Notes: generated from the letters alone by a model not told the origin. Positions 19,784 through 29,846 are shown, numbered from the stretch's first letter. The stretch: DNA of 64,000 nucleotides from Paludibacter sp. (GCA_028690665.1 JAQVAV010000012.1:62001-126000); one strand, 5' to 3'. Program-made: numbers and translations.

Positions 19784-20188
19784 TTAATACTCCAACCAAA
19801 ATTGATCAGTAGTAAAACTTGAATTTCCGTAAGAAATTACAATAGTGTAATAACCGAAGTCCAGAAAATCAAGGTTGAAATAGAATTCTGAATCCATGTC
19901 TGTATCAACGACCTCAGTATACACAGGGGCACCATCCTCATCCAATATCTGGATAGTGGCATCTCCTACACTATCATCAAAGAATATTCCCAGTTCCGCA
20001 TCATCAATCGAAGCAGTTACAGGAATATAAACAGGAATTCTAGATGTTCTTGTTCCATCTGCCGTCTGTGGATCATCATCCGAAGGTTGTAATGGAAAAT
20101 AATTCGTAGCATACAAACATTGGAAAGAAAAAAATGCAATTACACCAACTATGATGTAACGCATGTTGAATAAATTTAATTTTTTCAT
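19784..20188 (-). CDS. DUF3244 family small secreted protein
   Basis: 134 residues from ATG 20188; upstream in-frame ATGs would bury the signal segment (MRYIIVGVIAFFSFQCLYA). The mature part is acidic and predicted all-beta: IPVYIPVTASIDDAELGIFFDDSVGDATIQILDEDG... then GYYTIVISYGNSSF. This matches the Bacteroidetes-specific DUF3244 pattern of a short exported beta-sandwich. The function is unknown. It sits downstream of the TPR/HTH regulator on the same strand but past that gene's terminator, so it probably has its own promoter in 20189-20390. Confidence 0.7.
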   Translation of the reverse strand: MKKLNLFNMRYIIVGVIAFFSFQCLYATNYFPLQPSDDDPQTADGTRTSRIPVYIPVTASIDDAELGIFFDDSVGDATIQILDEDGAPVYTEVVDTDMDSEFYFNLDFLDFGYYTIVISYGNSSFTTDQFWLEY

Positions 20189-20385
20189 ATCAGCAATAAT
20201 TTTATAAATGAGTAATAATTTATTGTACACAATCTTCTGAAATTTTTCGAATTTATTTGTGCTAAGTTATAAAGTATATCATCCTTTTCAAAAAAAACAG
20301 CCCAATAAAATTGAGACATGTTAATTTATAATTGTCTGATTATAAATAATATACCGAATTAAATCACGGAAATTTTGAGACATAG

Positions 20386-20422
20386 AAAAACCCTGTTGTT
20401 TTTTATCTTAAAAACAGCAGGG
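20386..20422 (-). terminator. Terminator of the TPR regulator gene
   Basis: CCCTGTTGTTTTTT / TAAAAACAGCAGGG imperfect stem-loop with a T-run on the minus strand, just past the stop at 20449. Confidence 0.75.
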
Positions 20423-20448
20423 TAAAATCAACTGTATTACAAAAATGA

Positions 20449-22056
20449 TTATTTTTTTAAAAAATTTTCTTTGAGATAATTATCGAGTTCTTTGGTGTTT
20501 TCCATCCCCATTTTTTGGACAATTCGTTGTCGTAATTTATACAAACTGACTGTCTGACATTCGAGTACCAACGTCATATCGTAAGTAGAAAAATCTAAAA
20601 GGGTCAAACAGCAATAAATAATTTCCCTTTTGGATAGTCCCGGGAATTTTTTTTCTAAAAAATCTACAATATTATTAAATGTGTAATTCATCAAACCGGA
20701 AAATTCTTTCCAATTGTTTATGTGCAGACAAGTATGATAGATGACTTTGTCCATTATTTCGCGCTCAGGTACCGAAGCTTTTTTATATTTGTTCATCTGG
20801 AGCGAACGGGTATCCTCTATTTTCTGGAGAAGTGAAGCCTTCAATAAATCATGCTTTTGATGCAATTCTTGTGTAACCTGTACTATTTTTTCTTCCTGCT
20901 GCTCTAATTTTTCTTCATTTCCTTTATTTTTCTTTTTCAATCTAAAATATATCAATAAAGTTATTGCAATAACAAAAGGTAAAATGCTTCCAACTAACAT
21001 CAGCCAGTGGCGTGTCTTGCTAACTTTTTCACTACTTTGATAAATATCTTCAATAACTGTAGCTTTAGTTTGGTCTTTAACCCGACCAACAGAGTCCGAA
21101 TAAACTTGAAACATTGTCATATAATCCGCCATCTGCTTATAGTCCCCTTTTAAATATGATGTATTCGCAAGGACTCTATAACACTCCTTTTTTGTAAATA
21201 TACCTATAGGATATCTCAATGCTTTATTCGCATAAAAAGTTGCAGAATCATAATCTTCTTTTGTGAAATATAAATCAGCAAGAGTGAAACAACGAATAGA
21301 AAAATCATTTCCTTTGTAAGGATATAATAAACTTTTATAAAGATAAACTAAAGAAGAATCAATATTTCTTGCATACCAAAAACTAACTCCTAATTCTTGT
21401 AAAATAATTCCAAGTAAAACGGAATCTTTTTCTGTTTTTAAAGAATTCTTAAAAATTTCATTTGCAGCATTAAAATTCCCTTCATTTCTATATGTTCGAC
21501 CTATATCAATGGTTCTATAAACAACATAATCTATTTTATTTACTTTTTTAAAATAATTAATAGCCAAATTATATTTTTCCCTAGCCATCTGATAATCCTT
21601 CTGAATTGAGGCAATATCTCCTAAGTCACTATTAATTTTCCCAAGAACTTCAAAATTTTTTCCATCCTTAATTAAATCAAGTGAATTTAAATAATACTTG
21701 GTAGCATTTTCGAACTGTTGAGCATATTTATATTTTCTTGCTTTATAAAAATATGCTTTAGCCAAATGTTCTTTATCACTTTTCTCTTTGTAATAGTTTA
21801 TCGAAAAATTTATTGCAGAATCGGGCCCAAGATCCATAATTTTTTTGTCCTGAACCTGAAATAAAAGTAAGCCGTAGAGTGCTCTTTCTGACGAAGTAAG
21901 TGTATGACCCTGAGGAAGTGAGTTTAATATATTAAATGCAGAATCCGGATCTGTTTCTATCAGTTGCTCTGCTGTTTGAAGCTGATTGGGTAGCAACGAA
22001 CAGCCAGACAGAAACAGAAGTATTAACAAATAGTATAAAAATGATTTAATCTGCAT
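20449..22056 (-). CDS. Membrane-spanning TPR regulator with C-terminal HTH
   Basis: 535 residues. The N-terminus is a lipoprotein-like signal (LLILLFLSGCS, Cys ~19). Residues ~30-330 are tandem TPR helices (e.g. AKAYFYKARKYKYAQQFENATKYY; FSIRCFTLADLYFTKEDYDSATFYANKAL). One membrane helix (WLMLVGSILPFVIAITLLIYF, ~355-375) is followed by a charged coiled coil and a helix-turn-helix-like end (SKREIIYCCLTLLDFSTYDMTLVLECQTVSLYKLRQRIVQKMG). Domain order suggests an extracytoplasmic sensor joined to a cytoplasmic DNA-binding domain. The target is unknown. A paralogue occurs at 56938-58638. Confidence 0.75.
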   Translation of the reverse strand: MQIKSFLYYLLILLFLSGCSLLPNQLQTAEQLIETDPDSAFNILNSLPQGHTLTSSERALYGLLLFQVQDKKIMDLGPDSAINFSINYYKEKSDKEHLAKAYFYKARKYKYAQQFENATKYYLNSLDLIKDGKNFEVLGKINSDLGDIASIQKDYQMAREKYNLAINYFKKVNKIDYVVYRTIDIGRTYRNEGNFNAANEIFKNSLKTEKDSVLLGIILQELGVSFWYARNIDSSLVYLYKSLLYPYKGNDFSIRCFTLADLYFTKEDYDSATFYANKALRYPIGIFTKKECYRVLANTSYLKGDYKQMADYMTMFQVYSDSVGRVKDQTKATVIEDIYQSSEKVSKTRHWLMLVGSILPFVIAITLLIYFRLKKKNKGNEEKLEQQEEKIVQVTQELHQKHDLLKASLLQKIEDTRSLQMNKYKKASVPEREIMDKVIYHTCLHINNWKEFSGLMNYTFNNIVDFLEKKFPGLSKREIIYCCLTLLDFSTYDMTLVLECQTVSLYKLRQRIVQKMGMENTKELDNYLKENFLKK

Positions 22057-22200
22057 AAAATTTCAGATTTTTCTAAACACAACCTCTTTTTACAAAAGTA
22101 GAAAATAAATAAATGCAGCAACAGCAATTATAATTGTTACATCCAGATAAATTATGATTTTAATCTATTATTAGAAATAATTAGGTTAATAATTGTTTAA

Positions 22201-22893
22201 TTATGCAATGGCTAAAGTTAAAACAGAAATTTTTACTTGTTCACATTTTTTTAATGTACTAACTGCCGATTCAATTGTAGAGCCTGTAGTAAGAACATCA
22301 TCCACTACCAGAAGATGCTTATTTTGAAACAATTTTATTTCGTTAATTTTAAAAATTTCACTGACATTTTCATACCGTTCAAAAACATTTTTCCTTGTTT
22401 GCGTGGCAGTTTCTACTACACGAATTAAATTTGTAGATTCTACTGGTTTATTTAGAATAGCAGAAATCCCTTTAGCAATACATTCACTCTGATTATACCC
22501 TCGCTTTGCATATTTATTCGGATGTAATGGAATCGGAACAATAAAATCAATATTTTGAAAATCAGGAACAGTAATAATCTCAACAGCAGCAAGCCTTCCA
22601 AGATATTCTCCAAGTTCCTGATTTCCTTTATATTTTAATTCATGTAACATCTTTTGGAAAGGACTTCCCTTCTGAAAATGAAATAAAGCAGTTCCTCTGA
22701 ATATATCCGCTTTACCCCAAAATCTTTTCTCCAAAAGATTATTCTTTATTTTGTGATATCCGGTTCTGGGCATTCGGTTTAAGCATTCCAAACACAAATG
22801 CTGTTCGCTACTATTAAGCGTATTTCCACAAATAATACATACATCGGGATAAAACAAACCAATAAAATCTGACAGGATAGATTTAAAATTCAT
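22201..22893 (-). CDS. comF: ComF family phosphoribosyltransferase-like protein
   Basis: 230 residues. The N-terminus has a four-cysteine zinc-ribbon (CIICGNTLNSSEQHLCLEC, ~19-37). A type I phosphoribosyltransferase fold follows with the PRPP motif LLVVDDVLTTGSTIESA near the C-terminus. ComF proteins take part in DNA uptake in naturally transformable bacteria, but many Bacteroidetes carry one without known competence. The RGYNQSE segment is a family signature. It is a cytoplasmic protein, probably upstream in the same direction as the TPR regulator. Confidence 0.88.
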   Translation of the reverse strand: MNFKSILSDFIGLFYPDVCIICGNTLNSSEQHLCLECLNRMPRTGYHKIKNNLLEKRFWGKADIFRGTALFHFQKGSPFQKMLHELKYKGNQELGEYLGRLAAVEIITVPDFQNIDFIVPIPLHPNKYAKRGYNQSECIAKGISAILNKPVESTNLIRVVETATQTRKNVFERYENVSEIFKINEIKLFQNKHLLVVDDVLTTGSTIESAVSTLKKCEQVKISVLTLAIA

Positions 22894-22935
22894 TTCATTT
22901 ATATTTTATAAAACAACAGATATTTTTCAAAAAAA

Positions 22936-23295
22936 TTATCCACAAAAAAATTTTATTGCTTTGGGTATAAAAATTATCAAACCGTTTACAGCAGCAAAAA
23001 CAGCAGCAATAAGGACAGCTCCGGCCGCAATATCTTTTATTTTTCCAGCAAGTTTATTGTATTCCGGTGAGACAAGATCTACCAACTTTTCAATGGCCGT
23101 ATTTATCAGTTCCATACCCATAACCAAACCAAAGCACAAAATACAAATCAACCACTCAGAAACAGATATTCCGAACAAAAAACCAAAAAAAACAACTAAA
23201 ACAGCCATCGTCAGGTGAATCAACATGTTCGGTTCACGTATACCAATCCGGATTCCATTTATAGCATATACAAAACTTTTCAATCTTTTGTTCAT
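22936..23295 (-). CDS. dgkA: Diacylglycerol kinase (undecaprenol kinase type)
   Basis: 119 residues from ATG 23295. A longer start at 23340 would lie inside the efp terminator, which decides the start. A small integral membrane protein with three hydrophobic helices and the catalytic signature ELINTAIEKLVDLV. Enzymes of this family phosphorylate diacylglycerol or undecaprenol using ATP; in Gram-positive and Bacteroidetes homologues the lipid preference is uncertain. It sits 41 bp upstream of comF on the same strand. Confidence 0.9.
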   Translation of the reverse strand: MNKRLKSFVYAINGIRIGIREPNMLIHLTMAVLVVFFGFLFGISVSEWLICILCFGLVMGMELINTAIEKLVDLVSPEYNKLAGKIKDIAAGAVLIAAVFAAVNGLIIFIPKAIKFFCG

Positions 23296-23328
23296 AACAA
23301 ATGTTTTTATATAGACAAATGTATAAAA

Positions 23329-23362
23329 AAAGTCTGTCAAACCTTTATATTTGACAGACTTT
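23329..23362 (-). terminator. efp terminator
   Basis: AAAGTCTGTCAA / TTTGACAGACTTT stem of about 12 bp with a T-run on the minus strand, 22 bases past the efp stop. Confidence 0.85.
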
Positions 23363-23383
23363 AAAAAATTTGGAAATATTATC

Positions 23384-23950
23384 TTATTGCTTTACGCGTT
23401 CAATGTAAGAACCATCACGTGTATCAACTTTTATAAATTCACCTTCATTGATAAATAATGGAACCCTTACAGTAGCTCCGGTTTCTACTGTTGCCGGTTT
23501 AGTAGCATTCGTTGCAGTATCGCCTTTCAAACCAGGTTCTGTGTATGTAATTTGTAATACAACCGTTACAGGAAGATCAACATAGAGAATAGTCTCAGAA
23601 CCGGCATGTATAACAACTTCACAATTCATTCCTTCTTTCAAAAAATCAACCCCGTTGATTTGATCTTTTGCAATAGGAAGTTGTTCGAATGTTTCGTTAT
23701 TCATAAAATTGTATCCCAGATCATCCTGATAAAGATACTGATATTCGCGACGTTCAATACGCACTTCATCAATCTTAACTCCTGCATTAAAAGTACGTTC
23801 TATTACACGTCCAGTAACAACATTTTTTAATTTTGTACGAACAAATGCCGCTCCTTTTCCGGGTTTTACATGTAAAAATTCATTAATGAAATAATACTGA
23901 CCATCAAGGTCAATACACATTCCATTTTTAATATCCGCTGTAGTAGCCAT
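23384..23950 (-). CDS. efp: Elongation factor P
   Basis: 188 residues with the three beta-barrel domains of EF-P. The tip loop of domain I reads [12 protein letters not shown], placing lysine K32 at the position that is beta-lysylated in E. coli, so this is a lysine-type rather than arginine-type factor. C-terminal signatures ([43 protein letters not shown]) are intact. It relieves ribosome stalling at polyproline stretches in the cytoplasm. It appears monocistronic: a terminator follows and a 185-bp spacer with another terminator separates it from argG. Confidence 0.97.
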   Translation of the reverse strand: MATTADIKNGMCIDLDGQYYFINEFLHVKPGKGAAFVRTKLKNVVTGRVIERTFNAGVKIDEVRIERREYQYLYQDDLGYNFMNNETFEQLPIAKDQINGVDFLKEGMNCEVVIHAGSETILYVDLPVTVVLQITYTEPGLKGDTATNATKPATVETGATVRVPLFINEGEFIKVDTRDGSYIERVKQ

Positions 23951-24072
23951 AAAAATTTATTCTGTTTATATATTTATTATAATTATTTTTTTAGATGATC
24001 TTCTCAAAGAAATGCAAAAATACTATTTTTCTTTTAAACATCAAAACTATCTGTATTACAACAGATTAAAAA

Positions 24073-24099
24073 AAGCCCCTGTTAAGTCAACAGGGGCTT
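24073..24099 (-). terminator. Terminator of the argR-argG operon
   Basis: Perfect 11-bp stem AAGCCCCTGTT / AACAGGGGCTT with a 5-base loop and a T7 run on the minus strand. Confidence 0.9.
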
Positions 24100-24135
24100 G
24101 CTTGTCGTGTTTCTTTGGTTTTATTGTATCTATTT

Positions 24136-25338
24136 TTATTGTTTCCCGTTCCGTTTCTGAACATTATAATATATCTTCATCTGATTTCCTAAAATCTTAG
24201 TAAATCCTTTCACATCATCAGCAGTCCATGCACGATTAACTTCACCATATTCACCAAAATCTGTTTTCATCAAATCAAACGGACTCTCTACTCCTATGAG
24301 TGTATAACTATGTGGACGAAGACGAACACTGACGCTGCCTGTTACATTCTGTTGCGAACTTTCGAGAAATTTTTCAATATCCCTCATGACAGGTTCCAGA
24401 TATTGTGCTTCATGCAGAAACATACCATACCACGTGCCCAACTGATCTTTCCAATACTGTTGCCATTTTGTAAGTGTATGTTTTTCAAGCATTTTATGCG
24501 CATTGATAATCAAAATTGGAGCGGCTGCTTCAAATCCGACACGACCTTTAATACCAATAATAGTATCTCCGATATGCATATCACGACCGATACCAAATTT
24601 GTTGGCAATTTCTTCCAATTGATTAATCAGAACAACTTTATCATCGTTTTTTTGACCATTTACAGCACATATTTCACCTTTTTCAAATTCTATGGTAACA
24701 GTCTCTTCTTCCTGTTTTTTGATCTGACTCGGATAAGCTTCTTCGGGAAGAGTTTGCTCCGATTTTAAGGTTTCTTTACCTCCGATAGATGTTCCCCAAA
24801 GCCCTTTATTAATGGAATATTCCATTTTTTTGAAATCAGCCTCAAAACCATGTCCTTTAAGATAATTGATTTCATATTCACGGGTCAACACCATATCACG
24901 GGTTGGGGTAAGAATTTTAATTTGCGGAGCAAGCACATCGAAAGTAAGATCGAAACGAACCTGATCATTGCCGGCACCAGTACTACCATGGGCTACATAA
25001 TCGGCTCCAATTTCTTTGGCATAATTGATAATAGCCATAGCTTGAAAAATACGCTCAGAACTTACTGAAATAGGATATGTTCCATTTCGCAACACATTAC
25101 CAAAAACCATATATTTTATACTTTTCTGATAATACTCCTGTGTAACATCAAGTGTTGCATGTGTTTTTGCTCCAAGGCGAATAGCTTTATCTTCAATAAT
25201 TTTCAGTTCTTCCTTACTAAATCCACCTGTGTTTGCCACTGCAGTGTGAACTTCATAACCTTTTTCCTGAGCCAGATACATAGCACAAAATGAAGTATCC
25301 AATCCGCCACTAAATGCCAATAAAACTTTTTCTTTCAT
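24136..25338 (-). CDS. argG: Argininosuccinate synthase
   Basis: 400 residues. The ATP-binding P-loop is LLAFSGGLDTS (residues 6-16). GSTGAGNDQVRF (~115-127) and WGTSIGG are further substrate-site signatures. The enzyme joins citrulline and aspartate with ATP to give argininosuccinate, the penultimate arginine step. It is last in a three-gene minus-strand operon argR-GNAT-argG, ended by a strong hairpin; argC, argD, the carbamoyltransferase and argH are not in the window. Confidence 0.96.
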   Translation of the reverse strand: MKEKVLLAFSGGLDTSFCAMYLAQEKGYEVHTAVANTGGFSKEELKIIEDKAIRLGAKTHATLDVTQEYYQKSIKYMVFGNVLRNGTYPISVSSERIFQAMAIINYAKEIGADYVAHGSTGAGNDQVRFDLTFDVLAPQIKILTPTRDMVLTREYEINYLKGHGFEADFKKMEYSINKGLWGTSIGGKETLKSEQTLPEEAYPSQIKKQEEETVTIEFEKGEICAVNGQKNDDKVVLINQLEEIANKFGIGRDMHIGDTIIGIKGRVGFEAAAPILIINAHKMLEKHTLTKWQQYWKDQLGTWYGMFLHEAQYLEPVMRDIEKFLESSQQNVTGSVSVRLRPHSYTLIGVESPFDLMKTDFGEYGEVNRAWTADDVKGFTKILGNQMKIYYNVQKRNGKQ

Positions 25339-25416
25339 CTGTAAATATATTTTTTGAGAAGTATAAAAAACATTCTCATTTATCTTCTTCCCTCATCGAA
25401 AAGGGATATAATTGAA

Positions 25417-26028
25417 TTACTTTTCTTCTTCCTTTTTGTCTGGATCAAACAACATACCCGTACACAAACAATGCTTACGATGAGTACGCTGTAGTATATC
25501 ATAATTAACACAACTTTCACAGCCTCTCCAAAATTGCTCATCATCAGTCAATTCCGAAAAAGTAACAGGTTTGTATCCAAGTTCAGAATTAATTTTCATA
25601 ACAGCTAATCCCGTAGTAAGACCAAAAATTTTTGCATGTGGATATTTCTGACGGGAAAGTTCAAATGCTTTTCGTTTAATTCGTTTTGCCAAACCATGTC
25701 CTCTGTATTTATCAACCACAATCAAACCTGAATTAGCAACAAATTTCTTATTACCCCAGGATTCAATATAACAAAATCCTGCAAATTCATCCCCATCTAA
25801 AGCAATAATTGCTTTTCCTTCCTTCATTTTTTCCTCAACATATTCAGGAGAACGACGTGCAATACCAGTTCCCCGAATCTTTGCCGCTTCTGCAATAGTA
25901 GTTAAAATAGTATCAACATAACCTAAGAAGCGTTCATCAGCTATTTGTACCGTTATTTGATCAACGGCAGTTTCAGTATTCATATTCAACAATTGAATGA
26001 GTTCAGTTTCACCTATTGAGGTGTTCAT
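25417..26028 (-). CDS. GNAT acyltransferase of the arginine operon
   Basis: 203 residues. A GNAT fold is indicated by the acyl-CoA pyrophosphate loop VVDKYRGHGLAKRIKRKAFEL (~115-135; Q/RxxGxG/A type) and the preceding FAGFCYIESWG strand. The C-terminus carries a cysteine-rich segment, C-E-S-C then CLCTGM, of unknown role. It lies between argR (4-bp gap) and argG, so it is probably the glutamate N-acyltransferase that opens the pathway. Some Bacteroidetes use N-succinylated rather than N-acetylated intermediates, so the acyl group is uncertain. It is not a classical ArgA/ArgJ by sequence that I can see. Confidence 0.72.
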   Translation of the reverse strand: MNTSIGETELIQLLNMNTETAVDQITVQIADERFLGYVDTILTTIAEAAKIRGTGIARRSPEYVEEKMKEGKAIIALDGDEFAGFCYIESWGNKKFVANSGLIVVDKYRGHGLAKRIKRKAFELSRQKYPHAKIFGLTTGLAVMKINSELGYKPVTFSELTDDEQFWRGCESCVNYDILQRTHRKHCLCTGMLFDPDKKEEEK

Positions 26029-26032
26029 ATTT

Positions 26033-26506
26033 TTAATTATCTTTTTCTACAAAAGTATTACTCAGCATCTGGTAAATATCTTCACGGGTCACACCCTCAC
26101 GCGGAATTACCAGAATTGTATCATCTCCCGCAATTGTTCCGAGCACTTCTTCGGTAGCCTTATTGTCAATATCCCAAGCTATCGCACTTGCGTAACCAGG
26201 TTTTGTTTTAACAACCGCAAGTTGTCCTGAAAATTCAAGACTCAACACTGCTCCATGAGAAATCAGTGTATTTGCTGTAGGCTGAGATGGCATTGGTTTA
26301 TTATAAGTAGGTAAAATGTACTTATATGTTCCATTTGACAAAGGCGTTTTAGCAACTTTAAGCAACTTCAGGTCTCGCGACAAAGTAGCCTGAGTTACCT
26401 CGCACTGTCGATCTGACAACATTTTAAGTAATTCTTCCTGACTTCCAACAACATTAGAACGAAGAATTTCAGAAATAATCTGTAGACGATTTCTTTTGTT
26501 TTTCAT
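26033..26506 (-). CDS. argR: Arginine repressor ArgR
   Basis: 157 residues: an N-terminal winged helix (KRNRLQIISEILRS...QEELLKMLSDRQCEVTQATLSRDLKLL) and a C-terminal arginine-binding hexamerisation domain with GTIAGDDTILVIPRE. With arginine bound it represses biosynthetic genes. It is first in its operon and is preceded by two tandem ARG-box-like sites right downstream of a good promoter, so it probably controls itself together with the GNAT and argG genes. Confidence 0.95.
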   Translation of the reverse strand: MKNKRNRLQIISEILRSNVVGSQEELLKMLSDRQCEVTQATLSRDLKLLKVAKTPLSNGTYKYILPTYNKPMPSQPTANTLISHGAVLSLEFSGQLAVVKTKPGYASAIAWDIDNKATEEVLGTIAGDDTILVIPREGVTREDIYQMLSNTFVEKDN

Positions 26507-26591
26507 TTTGTTTTTTTCATTTATTGTTTGGTTGATAGAACTAAATCAAATAAATAAAAAAACTGCTCATTATACAGTTTTTATACATTTT

Positions 26592-26630
26592 ACTGAAATT
26601 TATTTCAGATTTATTGCATATTTATTGATA
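26592..26630 (-). promoter_or_regulatory. Tandem ARG-box-like operator
   Basis: Two 18-bp imperfect palindromes, ACTGAAATTTATTTCAGA (26592-26609) and ATTGCATATTTATTGATA (26613-26630), lie exactly 3 bp apart. Each matches the E. coli-type ARG box (WNTGAATWWWWATTCANW) at about 16 of 18 positions, and 3 bp is the classical spacing of paired boxes. They start at or just after the expected transcription start. Confidence 0.65.
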
Positions 26631-26637
26631 ATGGGCG

Positions 26638-26668
26638 CAAAAGTAACTCTATTTTTACACATACACAA
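26638..26668 (-). promoter_or_regulatory. Promoter of the argR operon
   Basis: On the minus strand TTG, 20 bases, then TACTTTTG (26645-26638) fits the Bacteroidetes consensus. It gives a leader of about 125 nt carrying the ARG boxes. Confidence 0.6.
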
Positions 26669-26884
26669 TAAAATACGAGAATTATTTCTATAATTATTCT
26701 ACAGAACAGGTATTTTTTAGTTAATATGTATATTTTATGTATTAAATTACAAATTCAACGTTTTAAAAAAATAAATAAAAATTCATTTTTTCAATGGATA
26801 AAAACGCTTTTTATAACCATTAAACGCATATTTTACTCCTGAAATAAAATAAAATTTCATCCTTAATGTTCATTCTTTAAATAG

Positions 26885-26892
26885 TATCTTTG
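26885..26892 (+). promoter_or_regulatory. uvrA promoter -7 box
   Basis: TATCTTTG matches TAnnTTTG, 74 bp before the chosen uvrA ATG. The -33 element is not clear. A 7-bp AAACAGT/ACTGTTT inverted repeat follows in the leader. Confidence 0.45.
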
Positions 26893-26966
26893 TAAAATTT
26901 CATAAACAGTATCGAGAATAAAACTGTTTATGAGCATTGAAAGGCATAAAAAAGACAATACACATC

Positions 26967-29771
26967 ATGTCAAAACAAGGAAATATTATAATAAAAGGAG
27001 CAAGGGTTCATAATCTCAAAAATATAAACGTAGAAATTCCCCGTAATAAGCTAATTGTAATTACCGGACTATCCGGTTCAGGAAAATCATCTTTAGCTTT
27101 TGATACGCTTTACGCTGAAGGTCAACGTCGTTATGTAGAAAGTCTTTCTGCTTATGCAAGACAATTTTTGGGAAGAATGAGTAAACCTGAGGTAGATTAT
27201 ATAAAAGGTATTCCTCCCGCAATTGCCATTGAACAAAAAGTTAATACCCGAAATCCGCGTTCAACTGTTGGAACTTCAACGGAAATATATGAATATATCA
27301 AATTACTTTATGCCAGAATAGGTAAAACTTATTCTCCTCTTTCGGGCGAAGAAGTAAAAAAACATGAAGCAATCGACGTAATTGATGCAGCCATGAATTT
27401 TCCGGAGGGAACCAAAATTATGGTGCTCACTAAAATTGTTCCCGGAACCGACCGGACTATGACCGAAGAACTTCAGCATCTGTTGCTGAAAGGATTCAGT
27501 CGTGTAGAAATATCCGGAGAAACCAAACGTATTCAGGAACTAATTGATAACCATAATCTTATAAAAAAACAAGAAGATATTTATCTGATTATTGACAGAT
27601 TAACTGTCGATAAAAATCAGGAGGGACAAAGTCGGCTGACAGACTCTGTAGAAACAGCTTTTTTTGAAGGAAACGGAGCCTGTCAGCTAAAAGTTTATAC
27701 AGATAATGGAGAACAAACTTTATATTTCTCAAAAAGCTTTGAAGCCGATGGAATGAAATTCGAAATACCAACAGTGCATACATTCAGCTTCAACAGTCCG
27801 TTAGGTGCATGCCCTACCTGTGAAGGTTTCGGAAGGGTTATCGGTATTGATGAAGATTTGGTAGTACCTAACAAAACATTATCAATTTACGAAGATGCCA
27901 TTGCCTGCTGGAAGGGTGAAGTTATGGGTGAATATAAAAGGCAATTGATCCATACGGCCGATAAATTTAAATTTCCGATTCACAAACCATACTATGAGCT
28001 TACCGATGAACAACGGGAGCTACTTTGGACAGGAAACCGGTATTTTGAAGGACTTAATTCATTCTTTAAAATGCTTGAATCCAACCAATATAAAATACAA
28101 TACCGTGTTATGCTGGCACGTTATCGTGGCAAAACTACATGTCCCGACTGCAAAGGAAGCCGGTTGAAAAAAGAAGCATCATATATTCGTGTTTCCGGAA
28201 AACCAATTACAGAACTGGTGTTGATGCCTGTTTATCAACTGAAAAAATTTTTTGAAACTATTGAACTTGATGAACATGATGCTGCCGTCGCAAAGCGTCT
28301 TCTTACAGAAATTAATAACAGAATACAATTTCTTTTGGATGTAGGACTCGGATATCTGACTTTAAACCGACTATCAAACTCTCTTTCAGGAGGAGAAAGT
28401 CAGCGTATTAATCTGGCAACATCGTTAGGAAGCAGTTTAGTAGGTTCTCTTTATATTCTTGATGAACCAAGTATAGGACTTCATGCCCGTGATACCTATC
28501 TGCTGATTAAAGTTCTTAAACAATTACGCGACATCGGAAATACCGTTGTAGTAGTTGAACATGATGAAGAAATCATGCGTTCTGCCGATTATATCATCGA
28601 TATCGGGCCAAAAGCCGGTAGGCTTGGTGGAGAAGTTGTTTTTCAGGGTGAAACATCACAACTTGATAATTATACAGATGAAACTATTGAAAAATCCTAT
28701 ACTTTAAAATATTTATTAAACAAAGAATTTATTGATATACCACAATACCGTCGTAAATGGAATAATTATATTGAAGTACTGGGAGCCAGAGAAAATAATC
28801 TGAAAGGCATCAATGTAAAATTCCCATTAAATGTAATGACTGTTGTTACAGGAGTAAGTGGGTCAGGTAAATCTTCATTGGTAAAAAATGTTTTTTATGC
28901 CGCACTAAAAAAATACTATGGAGGTGTAGCTGATCGCACAGGCCAATTCGGAGGTTTGAAAGGTTCTATGAATTTAGCCAAAGATATTGAATTTGTAGAT
29001 CAAAATCCCATAGGACGTTCGTCACGTTCCAATCCCGTAACATACATCAAAGCTTATGATGAAATTAGAAAACTCTTTGCTGATCAGCAACTTTCAAAAC
29101 AAATGGGATATTCTGCATCTTATTTTTCTTTCAATACTGCCGGCGGACGCTGTGAAGAATGTCAGGGCGAAGGTACGGTAACCGTAGAAATGCAGTTTAT
29201 GGCCGATCTTGTATTGGAATGTGAACATTGCCACGGAAAACGGTTTAAACAAGATATTTTAGATGTACAGTACAAAGGAATGAATATTTATGATGTTCTT
29301 GAAATGACTGTAAATCAGTCTATTGATTTTTTTAGTGCACAAAACGGGAGTACTGAAAAGAAAATTGTAAAACGTCTGAAACCCCTGCAGGATGTCGGGG
29401 TTGGTTATGTAAAACTCGGCCAGTCGAGCAGTACATTATCCGGGGGTGAAAGTCAACGCGTAAAATTAGCCTCATTTTTAGCTAACGAAAAACCGGAGCC
29501 TACTATTTTTGTCTTTGATGAACCGACAACAGGTCTTCATTTCCACGATATAAAAACATTGCTAAAAGCTTTTGATGCTTTAATTACCAAAGGACATACA
29601 GTTATCATTATTGAACATAATACAGAAATAATTAAATGTGCCGACCATATTATTGATATTGGTCCCGAAGGCGGAGATAAAGGCGGTAATATTGTTTTTG
29701 AAGGAACTCCGGAAGAAATCATAAAATGCGAAAAATCGTACACCGGGAAATTTTTAAAAGGAAAGCTGTAA
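26967..29771 (+). CDS. uvrA: UvrABC excinuclease subunit A
   Basis: 934 residues from ATG 26967 ([17 protein letters not shown]); the in-frame TTG 30 bp upstream adds a tail absent from the family. Two ABC ATPase modules: Walker [10 protein letters not shown] and GVSGSGKSS, signatures LSGGESQRI and [12 protein letters not shown], and Walker B regions LYILDEPS and [10 protein letters not shown]. Zinc-binding CxxC groups are visible at [16 protein letters not shown] and CEECQGEG...CEHCHGK. UvrA finds bulky DNA lesions and loads UvrB for nucleotide excision repair. It is a stand-alone gene with its own promoter. Confidence 0.97.
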   Translation: MSKQGNIIIKGARVHNLKNINVEIPRNKLIVITGLSGSGKSSLAFDTLYAEGQRRYVESLSAYARQFLGRMSKPEVDYIKGIPPAIAIEQKVNTRNPRSTVGTSTEIYEYIKLLYARIGKTYSPLSGEEVKKHEAIDVIDAAMNFPEGTKIMVLTKIVPGTDRTMTEELQHLLLKGFSRVEISGETKRIQELIDNHNLIKKQEDIYLIIDRLTVDKNQEGQSRLTDSVETAFFEGNGACQLKVYTDNGEQTLYFSKSFEADGMKFEIPTVHTFSFNSPLGACPTCEGFGRVIGIDEDLVVPNKTLSIYEDAIACWKGEVMGEYKRQLIHTADKFKFPIHKPYYELTDEQRELLWTGNRYFEGLNSFFKMLESNQYKIQYRVMLARYRGKTTCPDCKGSRLKKEASYIRVSGKPITELVLMPVYQLKKFFETIELDEHDAAVAKRLLTEINNRIQFLLDVGLGYLTLNRLSNSLSGGESQRINLATSLGSSLVGSLYILDEPSIGLHARDTYLLIKVLKQLRDIGNTVVVVEHDEEIMRSADYIIDIGPKAGRLGGEVVFQGETSQLDNYTDETIEKSYTLKYLLNKEFIDIPQYRRKWNNYIEVLGARENNLKGINVKFPLNVMTVVTGVSGSGKSSLVKNVFYAALKKYYGGVADRTGQFGGLKGSMNLAKDIEFVDQNPIGRSSRSNPVTYIKAYDEIRKLFADQQLSKQMGYSASYFSFNTAGGRCEECQGEGTVTVEMQFMADLVLECEHCHGKRFKQDILDVQYKGMNIYDVLEMTVNQSIDFFSAQNGSTEKKIVKRLKPLQDVGVGYVKLGQSSSTLSGGESQRVKLASFLANEKPEPTIFVFDEPTTGLHFHDIKTLLKAFDALITKGHTVIIIEHNTEIIKCADHIIDIGPEGGDKGGNIVFEGTPEEIIKCEKSYTGKFLKGKL

Positions 29772-29846
29772 AACAAGAATAAAGATCAGGACACTTAGAC
29801 AAAATACAAAAATTGTGCATCCTAAATTTATCAATTATAAATAAAT

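Noticed and set aside
26902-26928. AAACAGT/ACTGTTT inverted repeat before uvrA as a LexA-type operator
   Set aside because: No known SOS-box consensus match for Bacteroidetes that I can state; a 7-bp arm is weak in A+T-rich DNA.
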